Assembly (NCBI RefSeq): GCF_003350475.1
Contig: NZ_QQAV01000012.1
Span: forward strand, 62,001-126,000
Direction of reading: 5' to 3'
Length of the DNA: 64,000 nucleotides
Origin: Pseudacidovorax intermedius
Lineage (GTDB): Bacteria; Pseudomonadota; Gammaproteobacteria; Burkholderiales; Burkholderiaceae_C
This document shows positions 56,689-64,000 of the stretch, piece after piece. Made by a program: the position numbers and the translations under genes. How positions within the stretch are numbered: the first letter of the stretch is position 1; each line of letters begins with the position of its first letter. Below the pieces are notes generated by a model that saw nothing but the letters and a program-made list of their open reading frames with translations, searched no databases and was not told the origin of the DNA.

Positions 56689-56892
56689 TCGCGCTCAACC
56701 CACGCGCACGCAGACGCCGGACGGCGTGGCAGGGCCCGCTGTCCGGCTGTCCAGGCGAGCCGTGTGGAACATCATCCCGAAGAATGTAGAGGAACTATGT
56801 CACGGCGAACGCTTGCCGAATGGCCGGTCCGCCGAATGGCATAGGCGCGGGGCCGGGTGGTGGAGCGCCCTGCCCCGCCCCTCGGCGGCCGA

Positions 56893-58989
56893 TCAGAAAT
56901 CGACGCGCAGGCCCACCTTCACGCTGCGGCCGGGCAGCGGCGCGCGGGGGTAGACGGTGGTGGTCAGGATCGATGTGGCGCTGTAGGCCAGCTCGTTGCC
57001 CAGGTTGTCCACCCGCGCGTACCACAGCAGGCTGGCGCGCTGCACCTTCATGCGGTAGCCGAGCGAGGCGTTCCACAAGGTGTAGCTGTCCGTGGCCCGA
57101 TCAGTGGCCGGCACGCGCTTCTGCCCGGCGTAATGGTCGAAGCCCACGCGTGCGCTCCACGGGCCGCTGGTCCAGGCCAGCGTCGCGCCCACGCGCACCG
57201 GGGCGATGCGCGGCAGTGGCTCGCCGGTGTCGGTGTTGGTGGCACGCACGGCGTCGGCACGCCACTCCAGGTCGAGCTTGCCACCGGCCAGCGGGCGCAG
57301 GCCGTCGTTGCCCAGCAGGCGCAGGCTGCCACTGGCCTCGATGCCGGTGAAGCGTGCCCGCACGCCGCGGTAGACGTATTCGGCCAGCAGTTCCTCGTCC
57401 AGCGCGGCGGCCAGGGCTTCTTCCGAGCTACCGGCAAAAGACTCACCCTCGTCGTTGCGCAGGTTGCCGGTGGCCGTCAGGCCGATGTAGTTGCGGAACT
57501 TCGACCAGTAGGCGTTGAAGCGCGCGTTGTGGGGCCCGGACTTCCACTGCGCGCCGATGTCGGCACCCAGCGAGCGCTCCTTCTGCAGGTCGGTGTCGCC
57601 CACCTCCCAGGCCGCGGTGGCCACGTGGGGGCCATTGGCGAACAACTCGTAGTCCTTGGGGGCGCGCTCGGTGTAGGCCAGGTTGCTTGTGATCTGCCAC
57701 TGCGGCGCCACGTTGTAGAGCAGGCCGAAGGAGGCGCTGTGGGGGTTGAAGCTGCGCTCGCCCAGCGCAAAGCGGCTGATGCTCGGGTCGTCCGGATAGC
57801 CCTGCGACGACACCTTCACCCGCTCGGTGCGGGCGCCGAAGCTCAGCTTGCCCCAGGACAGCGGCAGTTCCTCGTACAGGAAGAGCGCATCGCTTCGCGT
57901 GCGGCTGTGCGGCGCGAAGGCCTCTTCGCCGTCGGCGGCGAAGCGCGTGCGCTCGCTCTGCAGGCCGATCAGGCCCTCGAAGCCCGCGATGGGACGGTGG
58001 CGCGCCTCGATGCGCAGGTCGTTGCCGTTGTTGGTGAAGGTGGTGCCCGGCGAGCCGCCTTCGTACTCGGTGTGCCTGTAGTCGGTGTGGCTGGCCTTGG
58101 CATGGATGCTCGTGAAGAAGCCGCCGGGGCGCCATTCGCCTTCGATGGCCTGGCGCTGCTGGCGCATGCCGATGGTGACGTCGTCCTCGGCCACGGTGCC
58201 GTAGTTGCTGCGGTAGTCGCTCACCGAGGCGCCGATCCAGCCCGCGCCGCCGAAGAACAGCGTGCCGCCGACGGCACCGCCACGGCTCTCTGAGGCCGAG
58301 TTGCAGATGCGCTTCTGCAGCACGTTGACGCCGCCCTTGCCGCACTCCAGCCAGGTGGGCGCGCTCACGTCGTCGGCATGGCGGCGGAAGGCGTCGACAT
58401 GCAGCGCGAAGCGGTCGTTGCCGCCTTCGAGCACCACGGCACCGCTGCCTTCCTTGCTGCCGCTGGCGTAGCTGGCATCGGCGCGACCGCCGAAGCCGTT
58501 GATCGGTTCCGTCGGGATGCGGTTGTCGATCACATTGACCACGCCGCCCACGGCGCTGCCGCCATAGAGCAGTGCGCCGGGGCCGCGCAGCACCTCGATG
58601 CGGTCGGTGACGAGGGCATCGGTGGGCACCGCATGGTCATAGCTCAGGGCCGAGGCATCGATCGAGGCCCCGCCGTTGGAGAGGATGCGGATGCGGTCGC
58701 CGTCCTGGCCGCGGATGGTCGGCCGGCTGGCGTTGGGGCCGAAGTAGGTGCTGGAGACGCCGGGCAGGCCCTGCAGCGTCTCGCCCAGCGTGGACTGGCT
58801 GCGGTAGAGCAGCGCGCTGCCCGACAGCGCCTCGACCGGCGCGATGGATTCGGCCGCGCCGAGCGGGTTGCCCGTGACGGTGATGGTGTTCAGCGTGGCG
58901 CCGTCAGCGGCGGACTGGGCATGGGCCAGCGTGGACAGGGCGAAGAGAACGGCCGCGCCCACGGCGTGGCGATGGAATTGGGGAGTCAT
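56893..58989 (-). CDS. TonB-dependent outer-membrane receptor (module 1)
   Basis: The 698-residue protein has a signal peptide (HAVGAAVLFALSTLAHAQ), a TonB-box-like ATLNTITVTG, then the plug domain with LGETLQGLPGVSSTYFGPNA, RPTIRGQDGDRIRILSNGG and VLRGPGALLYGGSAVGGVVN, and a long beta-barrel ending VKVGLRVDF. The plug sequence and the surface segment WLECGKGGVNVLQKRICN, with two cysteines, recall ZnuD-like metal receptors, but this is a tentative assignment. The start MTPQFHRHAVG was preferred over the longer frame. It is preceded by a small FDARGPP protein gene that overlaps only the rejected N-terminal extension. Confidence 0.88.
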   Translation of the reverse strand: MTPQFHRHAVGAAVLFALSTLAHAQSAADGATLNTITVTGNPLGAAESIAPVEALSGSALLYRSQSTLGETLQGLPGVSSTYFGPNASRPTIRGQDGDRIRILSNGGASIDASALSYDHAVPTDALVTDRIEVLRGPGALLYGGSAVGGVVNVIDNRIPTEPINGFGGRADASYASGSKEGSGAVVLEGGNDRFALHVDAFRRHADDVSAPTWLECGKGGVNVLQKRICNSASESRGGAVGGTLFFGGAGWIGASVSDYRSNYGTVAEDDVTIGMRQQRQAIEGEWRPGGFFTSIHAKASHTDYRHTEYEGGSPGTTFTNNGNDLRIEARHRPIAGFEGLIGLQSERTRFAADGEEAFAPHSRTRSDALFLYEELPLSWGKLSFGARTERVKVSSQGYPDDPSISRFALGERSFNPHSASFGLLYNVAPQWQITSNLAYTERAPKDYELFANGPHVATAAWEVGDTDLQKERSLGADIGAQWKSGPHNARFNAYWSKFRNYIGLTATGNLRNDEGESFAGSSEEALAAALDEELLAEYVYRGVRARFTGIEASGSLRLLGNDGLRPLAGGKLDLEWRADAVRATNTDTGEPLPRIAPVRVGATLAWTSGPWSARVGFDHYAGQKRVPATDRATDSYTLWNASLGYRMKVQRASLLWYARVDNLGNELAYSATSILTTTVYPRAPLPGRSVKVGLRVDF

Positions 58990-59071
58990 GAGGAAGCTCG
59001 TTGAATTCGAAAGGACGTGCCGCCACGGCCCGCACGGGGCGGTCGCGGCAGCGTCGAGGAAGCACGGGAAT

Positions 59072-59485
59072 TCAGCGAGCGCAGGGCGGACCGCGCGCAT
59101 CGAAATGCACGGTCCATCGGTAGATGGCGCGGACCTGGAGGCAGGCGAAGGTGGCCGCGGGCAGCGCCACCGGCATCAGCACCAGCGGCACGCCCGGCAG
59201 GCCGGCGCCGTGCGACAGCACGTCGTACAGCCGGCATTCGGCATCGGTCTTGTCCGCGAACAGCGCATGCAGCCAGGCATGGCGCGGCGCCTGGAGGATG
59301 GCGCCGTCAGTCGGTACAGCGGGCGCGACGGATGCTGCGGATGTCGTGGCAGTCGTGCGCCAGGCGACATGCGGATGCTTGCCCGGCGCATGCAGGGTGC
59401 CATGCACGAGGCCGAGCGTCGTCGTCACCCACACCGCGATCAGCAGTGCGAGCGCGACGAAGCGCGACGGCCTGGAGCGAGTCAT
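59072..59485 (-). CDS. Small exported protein ending FDARGPP (module 1), DUF2946-like
   Basis: The 137-residue protein has an N-terminal hydrophobic segment (FVALALLIAVWVTTTLGLVH), a His-bearing stretch (LVHGTLHAPGKHPHVAW), HAWLHALFADKTDAECRLYD, a second hydrophobic run near PLVLMPVALPAATFACL, and the end RWTVHFDARGPPCAR. It shares LGL-x-H-x-TLH, ALF-x-D-x-x-D, a Cys-x-L motif and the terminal FDARGPP with the protein at 61764-62189. Both sit directly upstream of a TonB receptor. Short proteins ending in an ARGPP/ARAPP motif near receptors recall DUF2946. A metal-related role is inferred from the histidines and context only. Confidence 0.65.
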   Translation of the reverse strand: MTRSRPSRFVALALLIAVWVTTTLGLVHGTLHAPGKHPHVAWRTTATTSAASVAPAVPTDGAILQAPRHAWLHALFADKTDAECRLYDVLSHGAGLPGVPLVLMPVALPAATFACLQVRAIYRWTVHFDARGPPCAR

Positions 59486-59504
59486 CCGCGTAGGTTCCGG
59501 AAGA

Positions 59505-61685
59505 TCAGAAGTGCGTGGTCATGCTGACGTACAGGCTGCGGCGGGTGCCGTACTGCGGCGCGCCCACGCCGACGCCCGTGCCGTCGCGCAGCAGGTACTT
59601 CTCGTCGAACAGGTTCAGCACCGCGATGCGGCCCACCACGTCATTGCCGTCACCGTACTTCCAGGTGTGGGAATAGGCGGCATTGACCACGGTGTAGTGC
59701 GGCAGCGCGGCGCTGTTGGGCGCGCCGCCATCGGGCGTGCGCCGCAGGCCGCTGCCGTAGATCAGGTCGCCGCTGACCTGGTCGGCACCGAAGCGGTAGC
59801 TGGCGCCCAACGAGGCGGTGTAGGTCTGGTCATGGTCCAGGTACACGTAGTGGTCGGCGATGTAGCTCAGCTCGTCCGCACCGAAGAGCGACTGGCTCGA
59901 CACGATGTTCTTGCCCATCGCCTTCTGGTGGGCCAGGTTGGCATAGGCGGCCCAGTGGTCGTCGCTGTAGCGCGCCGACAGTTCCAGCCCGCGCGCGAAG
60001 CCCTGCGCATAGTTGAAGGGCGACAGGATCAGCGCCTGGCCGAACTGGCCTTCGTCGAGCAGGTTGTCGATGTGCTTGTAGTACGCATCGGCGGACAGCG
60101 ACAGGTGCTCGCCCACCTTCTGGTCCACGCCCACGTCGAAGTAACGCGAGCGCTCGGCCTTCACCGGATCGGAGTTGGCCACCTCGGGCTGATTGGTGGT
60201 GCCGGTGTAGAGGTTGATGCTCTGCTGCGAGGCCAGCTCTTGCGGCGGCGGCGTGAAGTAGCGCGCGAAGCCGGCATGCAGCGCCGTGCTCTCGGTCGCC
60301 GCATAGGCCAGGTTCAGCCGCGGGCTCCACTGATGCTCCTTGGTGAAGGCGTTCACGCTGTCGTAGCGAAGCCCGTAGTTGAAGGTGAGCCTGGGGTCGA
60401 TGCGCCACTCGTCCTGCAGGTAGAGGCTGGCCAGCTCGCCCGTCTTGCCCGAGTTGTCGTTGATGAGCACCGGCGTGTTGCCCGCCTGGGCGCCCGAGTC
60501 GTCGACCGGAAACACGTTCACGGCATTGTTGCTGCGCGTGTTCGCGCGTGTGTACAGGCCGCCGAAGCGCAGCGTGTGGGCGTCGTTCAGCTTGTACGAG
60601 GCATCGCCCTGCAGGCCGCTGGACGAGTTGGAGCGCAGCGTGTCCGAAGCCACGCCGTTGTAGATCAGGTCGCCCACCGGATCGGGCAGATAGTGCAGGC
60701 TCGAATACTGGTGGAAGGCCGAGAGCTGGAAGTCCAGCGCGCCCAGCGACTTCTGGTAAGACAGCGCCACGAAGCGCGTGCTCTCGTTCTGGCGCTCACG
60801 CACGTTCGACGAAGGCAGGCCGTTGTAGCCCGAGCCCAGGTCGCTGAAGCCGGCCAGCGAGAAGGCCGGCGTCTGGTTCGGGTTGGTCGGGATCTGGAAC
60901 TTGCCGTCGTAGCTGCCGAACATCAGGCCCAGCCGCGTGTCGTCGTCCAGGTAATACGAGAAGTTGCCGAAGGTCTTGCCCTGGCGGGTGCGGTCGTTCT
61001 GGGCATTGAGCGTGGGCTGCGGGTTCTCGATGCCCTGGCTGTTGCCCACGCCACTGGCCGAGAGGTAGTAGCTCAGGTTGCCCTTGGTGCCGTACACCGA
61101 GCCGCTGCCTTCCAGCGTGTCGTGGCTGCCGATGGTGAAGCCCAGCGAGCCGCCGGGCTTGCCGAAGCCCTGCTTGGTCTGGATGTCGACCACGCCGGCC
61201 GTGCGCAGACCGTACTGGGCCGGCAGCGCGCCGGTCAGGTAGGTGATGGCGTCGATGTAGCGGGTGTCCAGCGTCTGGCCAAAGCCCGAAATGCCTTCGG
61301 GCAATTGCACGCCGTTGATGCGGTACTGCACGTTGCCATGGTCGTCACGCACATGCAGCGAGCCCGAGGCCTTGGAGTCCTTGGCCACGCCGGGCAGGGT
61401 GAGCAGCACGTCGTCCAGCGGCGTGGCGTCGCCCTTGCCCAGCGCGCCGATGGCGCTCTGATCGATGCGGTAGACGGTGGCGCCCGTCTCGGGCGAGAGC
61501 TCCATGCGCGCCTTCTTGAAGCGTTCCGAAGTGACCTCGACGGTGGACAGGGTCTGGGTCTGGGCGTGGGCTGCCCCGTTGGGCACCGCGTTGCCCTGGG
61601 CTGGGGCATCCTGGGCAAAGGCGGGGGCGCACAGGAGCGCGAGAACGGCAATGCCGATGGCACTGCGAGGGAAATTCTGGGTCAT
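59505..61685 (-). CDS. TonB-dependent outer-membrane receptor (module 2)
   Basis: The 726-residue receptor begins with a signal peptide (IGIAVLALLCAPAFAQ) and a His/Gln/Thr-rich linker to LSTVEVTSERFKKARMELSP. The plug follows with DVLLTLPGVAKDSKASGSLH, VRDDHGNVQYRINGVQLPEG and LTGALPAQYGLRTAGVVDIQ, and the barrel ends with RRSLYVSMTTHF, a terminal aromatic as needed for outer-membrane insertion. Its sequence differs from the module 1 receptor, so the two are not a recent duplication. Ligand unknown. It follows a His-rich FDARGPP protein gene by 78 bases. Confidence 0.92.
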   Translation of the reverse strand: MTQNFPRSAIGIAVLALLCAPAFAQDAPAQGNAVPNGAAHAQTQTLSTVEVTSERFKKARMELSPETGATVYRIDQSAIGALGKGDATPLDDVLLTLPGVAKDSKASGSLHVRDDHGNVQYRINGVQLPEGISGFGQTLDTRYIDAITYLTGALPAQYGLRTAGVVDIQTKQGFGKPGGSLGFTIGSHDTLEGSGSVYGTKGNLSYYLSASGVGNSQGIENPQPTLNAQNDRTRQGKTFGNFSYYLDDDTRLGLMFGSYDGKFQIPTNPNQTPAFSLAGFSDLGSGYNGLPSSNVRERQNESTRFVALSYQKSLGALDFQLSAFHQYSSLHYLPDPVGDLIYNGVASDTLRSNSSSGLQGDASYKLNDAHTLRFGGLYTRANTRSNNAVNVFPVDDSGAQAGNTPVLINDNSGKTGELASLYLQDEWRIDPRLTFNYGLRYDSVNAFTKEHQWSPRLNLAYAATESTALHAGFARYFTPPPQELASQQSINLYTGTTNQPEVANSDPVKAERSRYFDVGVDQKVGEHLSLSADAYYKHIDNLLDEGQFGQALILSPFNYAQGFARGLELSARYSDDHWAAYANLAHQKAMGKNIVSSQSLFGADELSYIADHYVYLDHDQTYTASLGASYRFGADQVSGDLIYGSGLRRTPDGGAPNSAALPHYTVVNAAYSHTWKYGDGNDVVGRIAVLNLFDEKYLLRDGTGVGVGAPQYGTRRSLYVSMTTHF

Positions 61686-61763
61686 GGGAAGTCACTGGCG
61701 AATCGATGGACAGGCCGCACCGCCCACGCAGGTGCGGGCGGCGGTGGCCTGGGCTCAGGAGAT

Positions 61764-62189
61764 TCAGCGAGTGACGGGCGGACCGCGCGCGTCGAAGAGC
61801 GCCACCCAGCGCCGCAGCGCCTCGCCCTGCATGAAGGCGAGCACCCCCGCGGGCGGCAGTGTGGGCAGCGTGAGCAGCACGATGGTTGGCGTGGCCGCAT
61901 CGTGCTGAAGCTGGTCCAGGATCAGGCAGAGCGCGCTGCCGTCCTCATGGTCGTCGAACAGGGCCGCCAGGCCGTGGTGCGCGGCATGCGCGAAGGGCTC
62001 GGCGCCATGGGCATCAGCCGCATGGCCACGATCCGGGGCAGGCGCATCGACCGCAACCGCGTGCCCGCCACCCGCATGCATGTGCAGGGTGCGGTGCATG
62101 AGCCCTAGCGCCGACGCGAACACCAGCACCCACGCCAGCGCGATGGCCAGCGCAGGCGAGGCGGTCGGGCGAAGCAAGCGGGGCGGCAT
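61764..62189 (-). CDS. Small His-rich exported protein ending FDARGPP (module 2), DUF2946-like
   Basis: The 141-residue protein has an N-terminal hydrophobic helix (PALAIALAWVLVFASALGLM) and a histidine-rich middle (HRTLHMHAGGGHAVAVDAPA, GHAADAHGAEPFAHAAHHGL). The segment ALFDDHEDGSALCLILDQL, a second hydrophobic run, and the end RRWVALFDARGPPVTR complete it. It aligns along its length with the protein at 59072-59485, but is much richer in His. Clusters of His suggest Zn, Ni, Co or Cu handling near the partner TonB receptor; this is inference. Only about 40 bases separate it from msrA upstream. Confidence 0.65.
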   Translation of the reverse strand: MPPRLLRPTASPALAIALAWVLVFASALGLMHRTLHMHAGGGHAVAVDAPAPDRGHAADAHGAEPFAHAAHHGLAALFDDHEDGSALCLILDQLQHDAATPTIVLLTLPTLPPAGVLAFMQGEALRRWVALFDARGPPVTR

Positions 62190-62229
62190 GCGGGCGCGAG
62201 GTTTTTCGGAGGTGCAGTGACGGAGGGCC

Positions 62230-62790
62230 TCAGCCCTTCTTCACCCGCTCGGCAAAGGTCTTAAGGAACTTCTCGACCTTGGGCGCCACGACGAAGGCGC
62301 AGTAGCCCTGGTTGGGATGCTTGAGGAAGTAGTCCTGGTGGTAGTCCTCGGCCGGCCAGTAGCGCTGAAGCGGGCCGATCTCGGTCACGATGGGCACGCC
62401 GCCATAGGCCTGGTGGGTCGCCAGCTCGGCCACCACCTCGCGCACCGTGGCCAGCTGGGCCTCATCGGTGGTGTAGATGGCGCTGCGGTACTGCGGGCCG
62501 ACGTCGTTGCCCTGGCGGTTCGGCGTGGTCGGGTCGTGCACGACGAAGAAGATGTGCAGGATCTCGCGCAGGTCGATGACCGAGGGATCGAACTGCACCT
62601 TGATCACCTCGGCATGGCCGGTGGTGCCACTGCAGACTTGCTCGTAGGTGGGATGGTCAACATGCCCGTTGGCATAGCCGGACTCCACGTCCAGCACGCC
62701 CTCGACGCGGTCGAACACGGCCTCGGTGCACCAGAAGCACCCGCCGCCGAGGACGATGGTCTGCAGCGATGCGGATGGGGTCTCGGACAT
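62230..62790 (-). CDS. msrA: Peptide methionine-S-sulfoxide reductase MsrA
   Basis: MsrA repairs methionine-(S)-sulfoxide in proteins. The 186 residues contain the catalytic GGCFWCTEAVFDRVEGVLDV, SGYANGHVDHPTYEQVCSGT, HAEVIKVQFDP and HDPTTPNRQGNDVGPQYRSA, all hallmarks of MsrA; the resolving cysteine is probably in NQGYCAFVVAPKV. The start MSETPSASLQTIVLGGGCFW was chosen by homology, since the longer frame crosses the TetR control region. It is the first gene of a possible minus-strand run into the FDARGPP/TonB modules. Confidence 0.96.
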   Translation of the reverse strand: MSETPSASLQTIVLGGGCFWCTEAVFDRVEGVLDVESGYANGHVDHPTYEQVCSGTTGHAEVIKVQFDPSVIDLREILHIFFVVHDPTTPNRQGNDVGPQYRSAIYTTDEAQLATVREVVAELATHQAYGGVPIVTEIGPLQRYWPAEDYHQDYFLKHPNQGYCAFVVAPKVEKFLKTFAERVKKG

Positions 62791-62859
62791 GGCGCTTCTC
62801 CTGGGCAAACCGGCGATTGTGCCGCCTCGCCTTGACGCCTGCAGAATCGGCGGCCAATA

Positions 62860-62883
62860 ATTAATAACCAACCGGTCATTAAT
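62860..62883. promoter_or_regulatory. TetR-type operator between msrA and tetR
   Basis: ATTAATAACC and GGTCATTAAT are inverted repeats matching at 9 of 10 positions, with a 4-base spacer (AACC), in a short AT-rich patch 20 bases before the TetR start. Such palindromes are typical TetR autorepression sites. It may also affect the divergent msrA gene. Confidence 0.6.
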
Positions 62884-62902
62884 TTCGCTTTCCTCCCCGC
62901 CC

Positions 62903-63604
62903 ATGGGTTCCTCCCCCTCCCTGCCCTGCCGACTGCGCGACGCCATGACCGGCGCCAAGCGCGCGCGCCGCAAGGAGGCCCGGCCGGGCGAGCTGCTGCA
63001 GGCGGCGCTCGACCTGTTCGTCGAGAAGGGCTTCGCCGCCACCCGGTCGGAAGACGTCGCCGCGCGTGCGGGCGTCTCCAAGGGCACGCTGTTCCTGTAC
63101 TTCGGCTCCAAGGACGAGCTGTTCAAGGCGGTCGTCACCGAGAACCTGGCCGGCCGCTTCACCGAGTGGAACCAGGAGTTCGAGAGCTTCGAAGGCAGCA
63201 GCCCCGAGATGCTGCGCTACGCGCTGAACACCTGGTGGCAACGCGTGGGCAGCACGCAGGTGTCGGGCATCAGCAAGCTGATGATGAGCGAGGGACGCAA
63301 CTTCCCCGAGCTGTCGGCCTTCTACCACCAGAGCGTGGTGGCACCGGGCAATGCGCTGGTGCGGCGCATCCTGGAACGCGGCATCGCCCGCGGCGAGTTC
63401 CGCGCCATGGACCTGGACCAGGCCGTGCATGCGGTGGTGGCACCGCTGCTCTTCATGATCCTGTGGAAGCATGCGCCCGAGGTGTGCGGCGGCGCGGCCG
63501 CGCTGGATCCGGCGCGCTATCTGGCCGCGCAGGCCGATCTGCTGCTGCACGGCATGTGCACCCGCCAGGGGCTCGCCGCGGACGGCGGCGCGGCAGGCTC
63601 CTAG
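62903..63604 (+). CDS. TetR-family transcriptional regulator
   Basis: The reading of 233 residues contains the TetR helix-turn-helix at about 40-60 (TRSEDVAARAGVSKGTLFLY) followed by FGSKDELFKAVVTENL, and a C-terminal ligand domain of the TetR_C type (LRYALNTWWQRV, PELSAFYHQSVVAPGNALVR). An internal ATG at 62945 (MTGAKRARRKEARPG) is an alternative start nearer to most family members. It is divergent from msrA with a palindrome between. The regulated genes cannot be told; the pcm-like gene downstream is only 41 bases away. Confidence 0.88.
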   Translation: MGSSPSLPCRLRDAMTGAKRARRKEARPGELLQAALDLFVEKGFAATRSEDVAARAGVSKGTLFLYFGSKDELFKAVVTENLAGRFTEWNQEFESFEGSSPEMLRYALNTWWQRVGSTQVSGISKLMMSEGRNFPELSAFYHQSVVAPGNALVRRILERGIARGEFRAMDLDQAVHAVVAPLLFMILWKHAPEVCGGAAALDPARYLAAQADLLLHGMCTRQGLAADGGAAGS

Positions 63605-63645
63605 AATCCCGGGCTTTGTCCGTTCTGCGTCGCCCCGCCCCCACC

Positions 63646-64000
63646 ATGACCGCCTCCCTCGTCACCGATCCCCTGCGCTTCAACATGATCGAGCAGCAGA
63701 TCCGCCCCTGGAATGTGCTCGACCTCGAGATCCTGGAACTGCTGACCGAAGTGCGCCGCGAAGACTACGTGCCCGCCGCCCACCGCAGCATGGCCTTCTT
63801 CGACATGGACATCCCGCTCGGCGACGGCCCCGGCCAGGTCATGCTCTCGCCCAAGATGGAGGCGCGACTGCTGCAGGACCTGCAGATCAAGAAGACCGAC
63901 TCCGTGCTCGAGATCGGCACCGGCTCCGGCTACATGGCCGCCCTGCTCGGCGCCCGCGCCGCCCGCGTGCTGACGCTGGAGATCGACCCCACGCTGGCCG
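63646..64000 (+). CDS. Protein-L-isoaspartate O-methyltransferase family, N-terminal part
   Basis: An open frame starting MTASLVTDPLRFNMIEQQIR runs past the right edge (118 codons visible). VPAAHRSMAFFDMDIPLGDG, VMLSPKMEARLLQDLQ and the SAM-binding VLEIGTGSGYMAALLG match the PCMT family, which methylates isoaspartyl residues for repair. Related proteins next to rhodanese and tolC genes in beta-proteobacteria may be divergent paralogues. The rest of the gene is outside the window. Confidence 0.88.
   Translation, partial: MTASLVTDPLRFNMIEQQIRPWNVLDLEILELLTEVRREDYVPAAHRSMAFFDMDIPLGDGPGQVMLSPKMEARLLQDLQIKKTDSVLEIGTGSGYMAALLGARAARVLTLEIDPTLA

Noticed and set aside
56847-56878. GCGGGGC/GCCCCGC inverted repeat after the module 1 TonB receptor gene as a terminator
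   Set aside because: The stem is only 7 bp with an 18-base loop and no T run, which is expected often in DNA of this GC content.
59124-62108. A 994-codon plus-strand frame across the TonB region
   Set aside because: It is antisense to a TonB receptor and both small FDARGPP genes, has Arg/Val/Gly-rich composition and no domain, and its frame mirrors the wobble bias of the minus-strand genes.

Overview
The window is GC-rich, densely coded DNA from a bacterium that fits the Burkholderiales, most likely Comamonadaceae. This rests on gene content and high GC: a Bug-type tricarboxylate-binding protein, gluconate TRAP transport feeding the Entner-Doudoroff pathway, many LysR, MarR and LacI regulators, and a flagellar flgJ-flgK-flgL order. 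The genus cannot be fixed from the sequence alone. I see no tRNA, rRNA, CRISPR array, transposase or plasmid origin.

Layout. 1-4516: the end of a flagellar operon (flgJ end, flgK, flgL) and a degenerate EAL/HDOD protein. 4601-8435: divergent ettA and rhlE, ending in a clear terminator. 8508-11141: a MarR-GNAT pair and an MFS carrier. 11163-16193: a catabolic operon (DUF3100-type membrane protein, M20 amidohydrolase, L-serine ammonia-lyase) with a divergent LysR gene and a palindromic operator. 16288-21389: class II aldolase, a small proline-rich secreted protein, a MATE exporter, and an MFS-MarR operon divergent from a PaaI-type thioesterase across two palindromes. 21451-25499: a ferric-iron ABC transporter behind a Fur-like box, then gloA. 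25545-30487: LysR plus a DHDPS-like aldolase, Bug protein, SDR and D-tartrate dehydratase. 30511-31626: an OYE-type flavoenzyme.

31726-39828 is a gluconate module. gntK, dctQ, dctM, dctP, edd and eda lie on the minus strand, with a HAD-family hydrolase at the end. A divergent LacI-type gntR reads away from them. Two identical 12-bp palindromes flank the control region, and one of them lies inside the gntK reading frame. 43641-46831 holds a related galactonate route (dgoK, dgoA) beside a PLP-dependent amino acid deaminase-like gene.

39829-41716 is an AT-rich island between the 3' ends of gntR and an OmpA-family gene. It carries a two-gene operon: a ParA/AAA_31-type ATPase followed 13 bases later by a free-standing RelA/SpoT-type nucleotide synthetase with its catalytic residues intact. 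This is the best candidate here for an uncharacterised system, plausibly a toxin-antitoxin or anti-phage abortive module.

46832-52331: a MocA-like nucleotidyltransferase, bestrophin, pdxH, and a YadA-like trimeric autotransporter translationally coupled to a DUF4019-like exported protein. 52332-54963: a 534-base gap with a long palindromic element, a double retropepsin/PDZ lipoprotein, and a divergent DUF2975-Xre pair. 55103-62790: an OmpA/FlgO-like lipoprotein with a coupled proline-rich secreted protein, then two tandem modules of a TonB-dependent receptor preceded by a small His-containing protein ending in FDARGPP, then msrA. 62903-64000: a TetR regulator and the start of a protein-L-isoaspartate methyltransferase gene.
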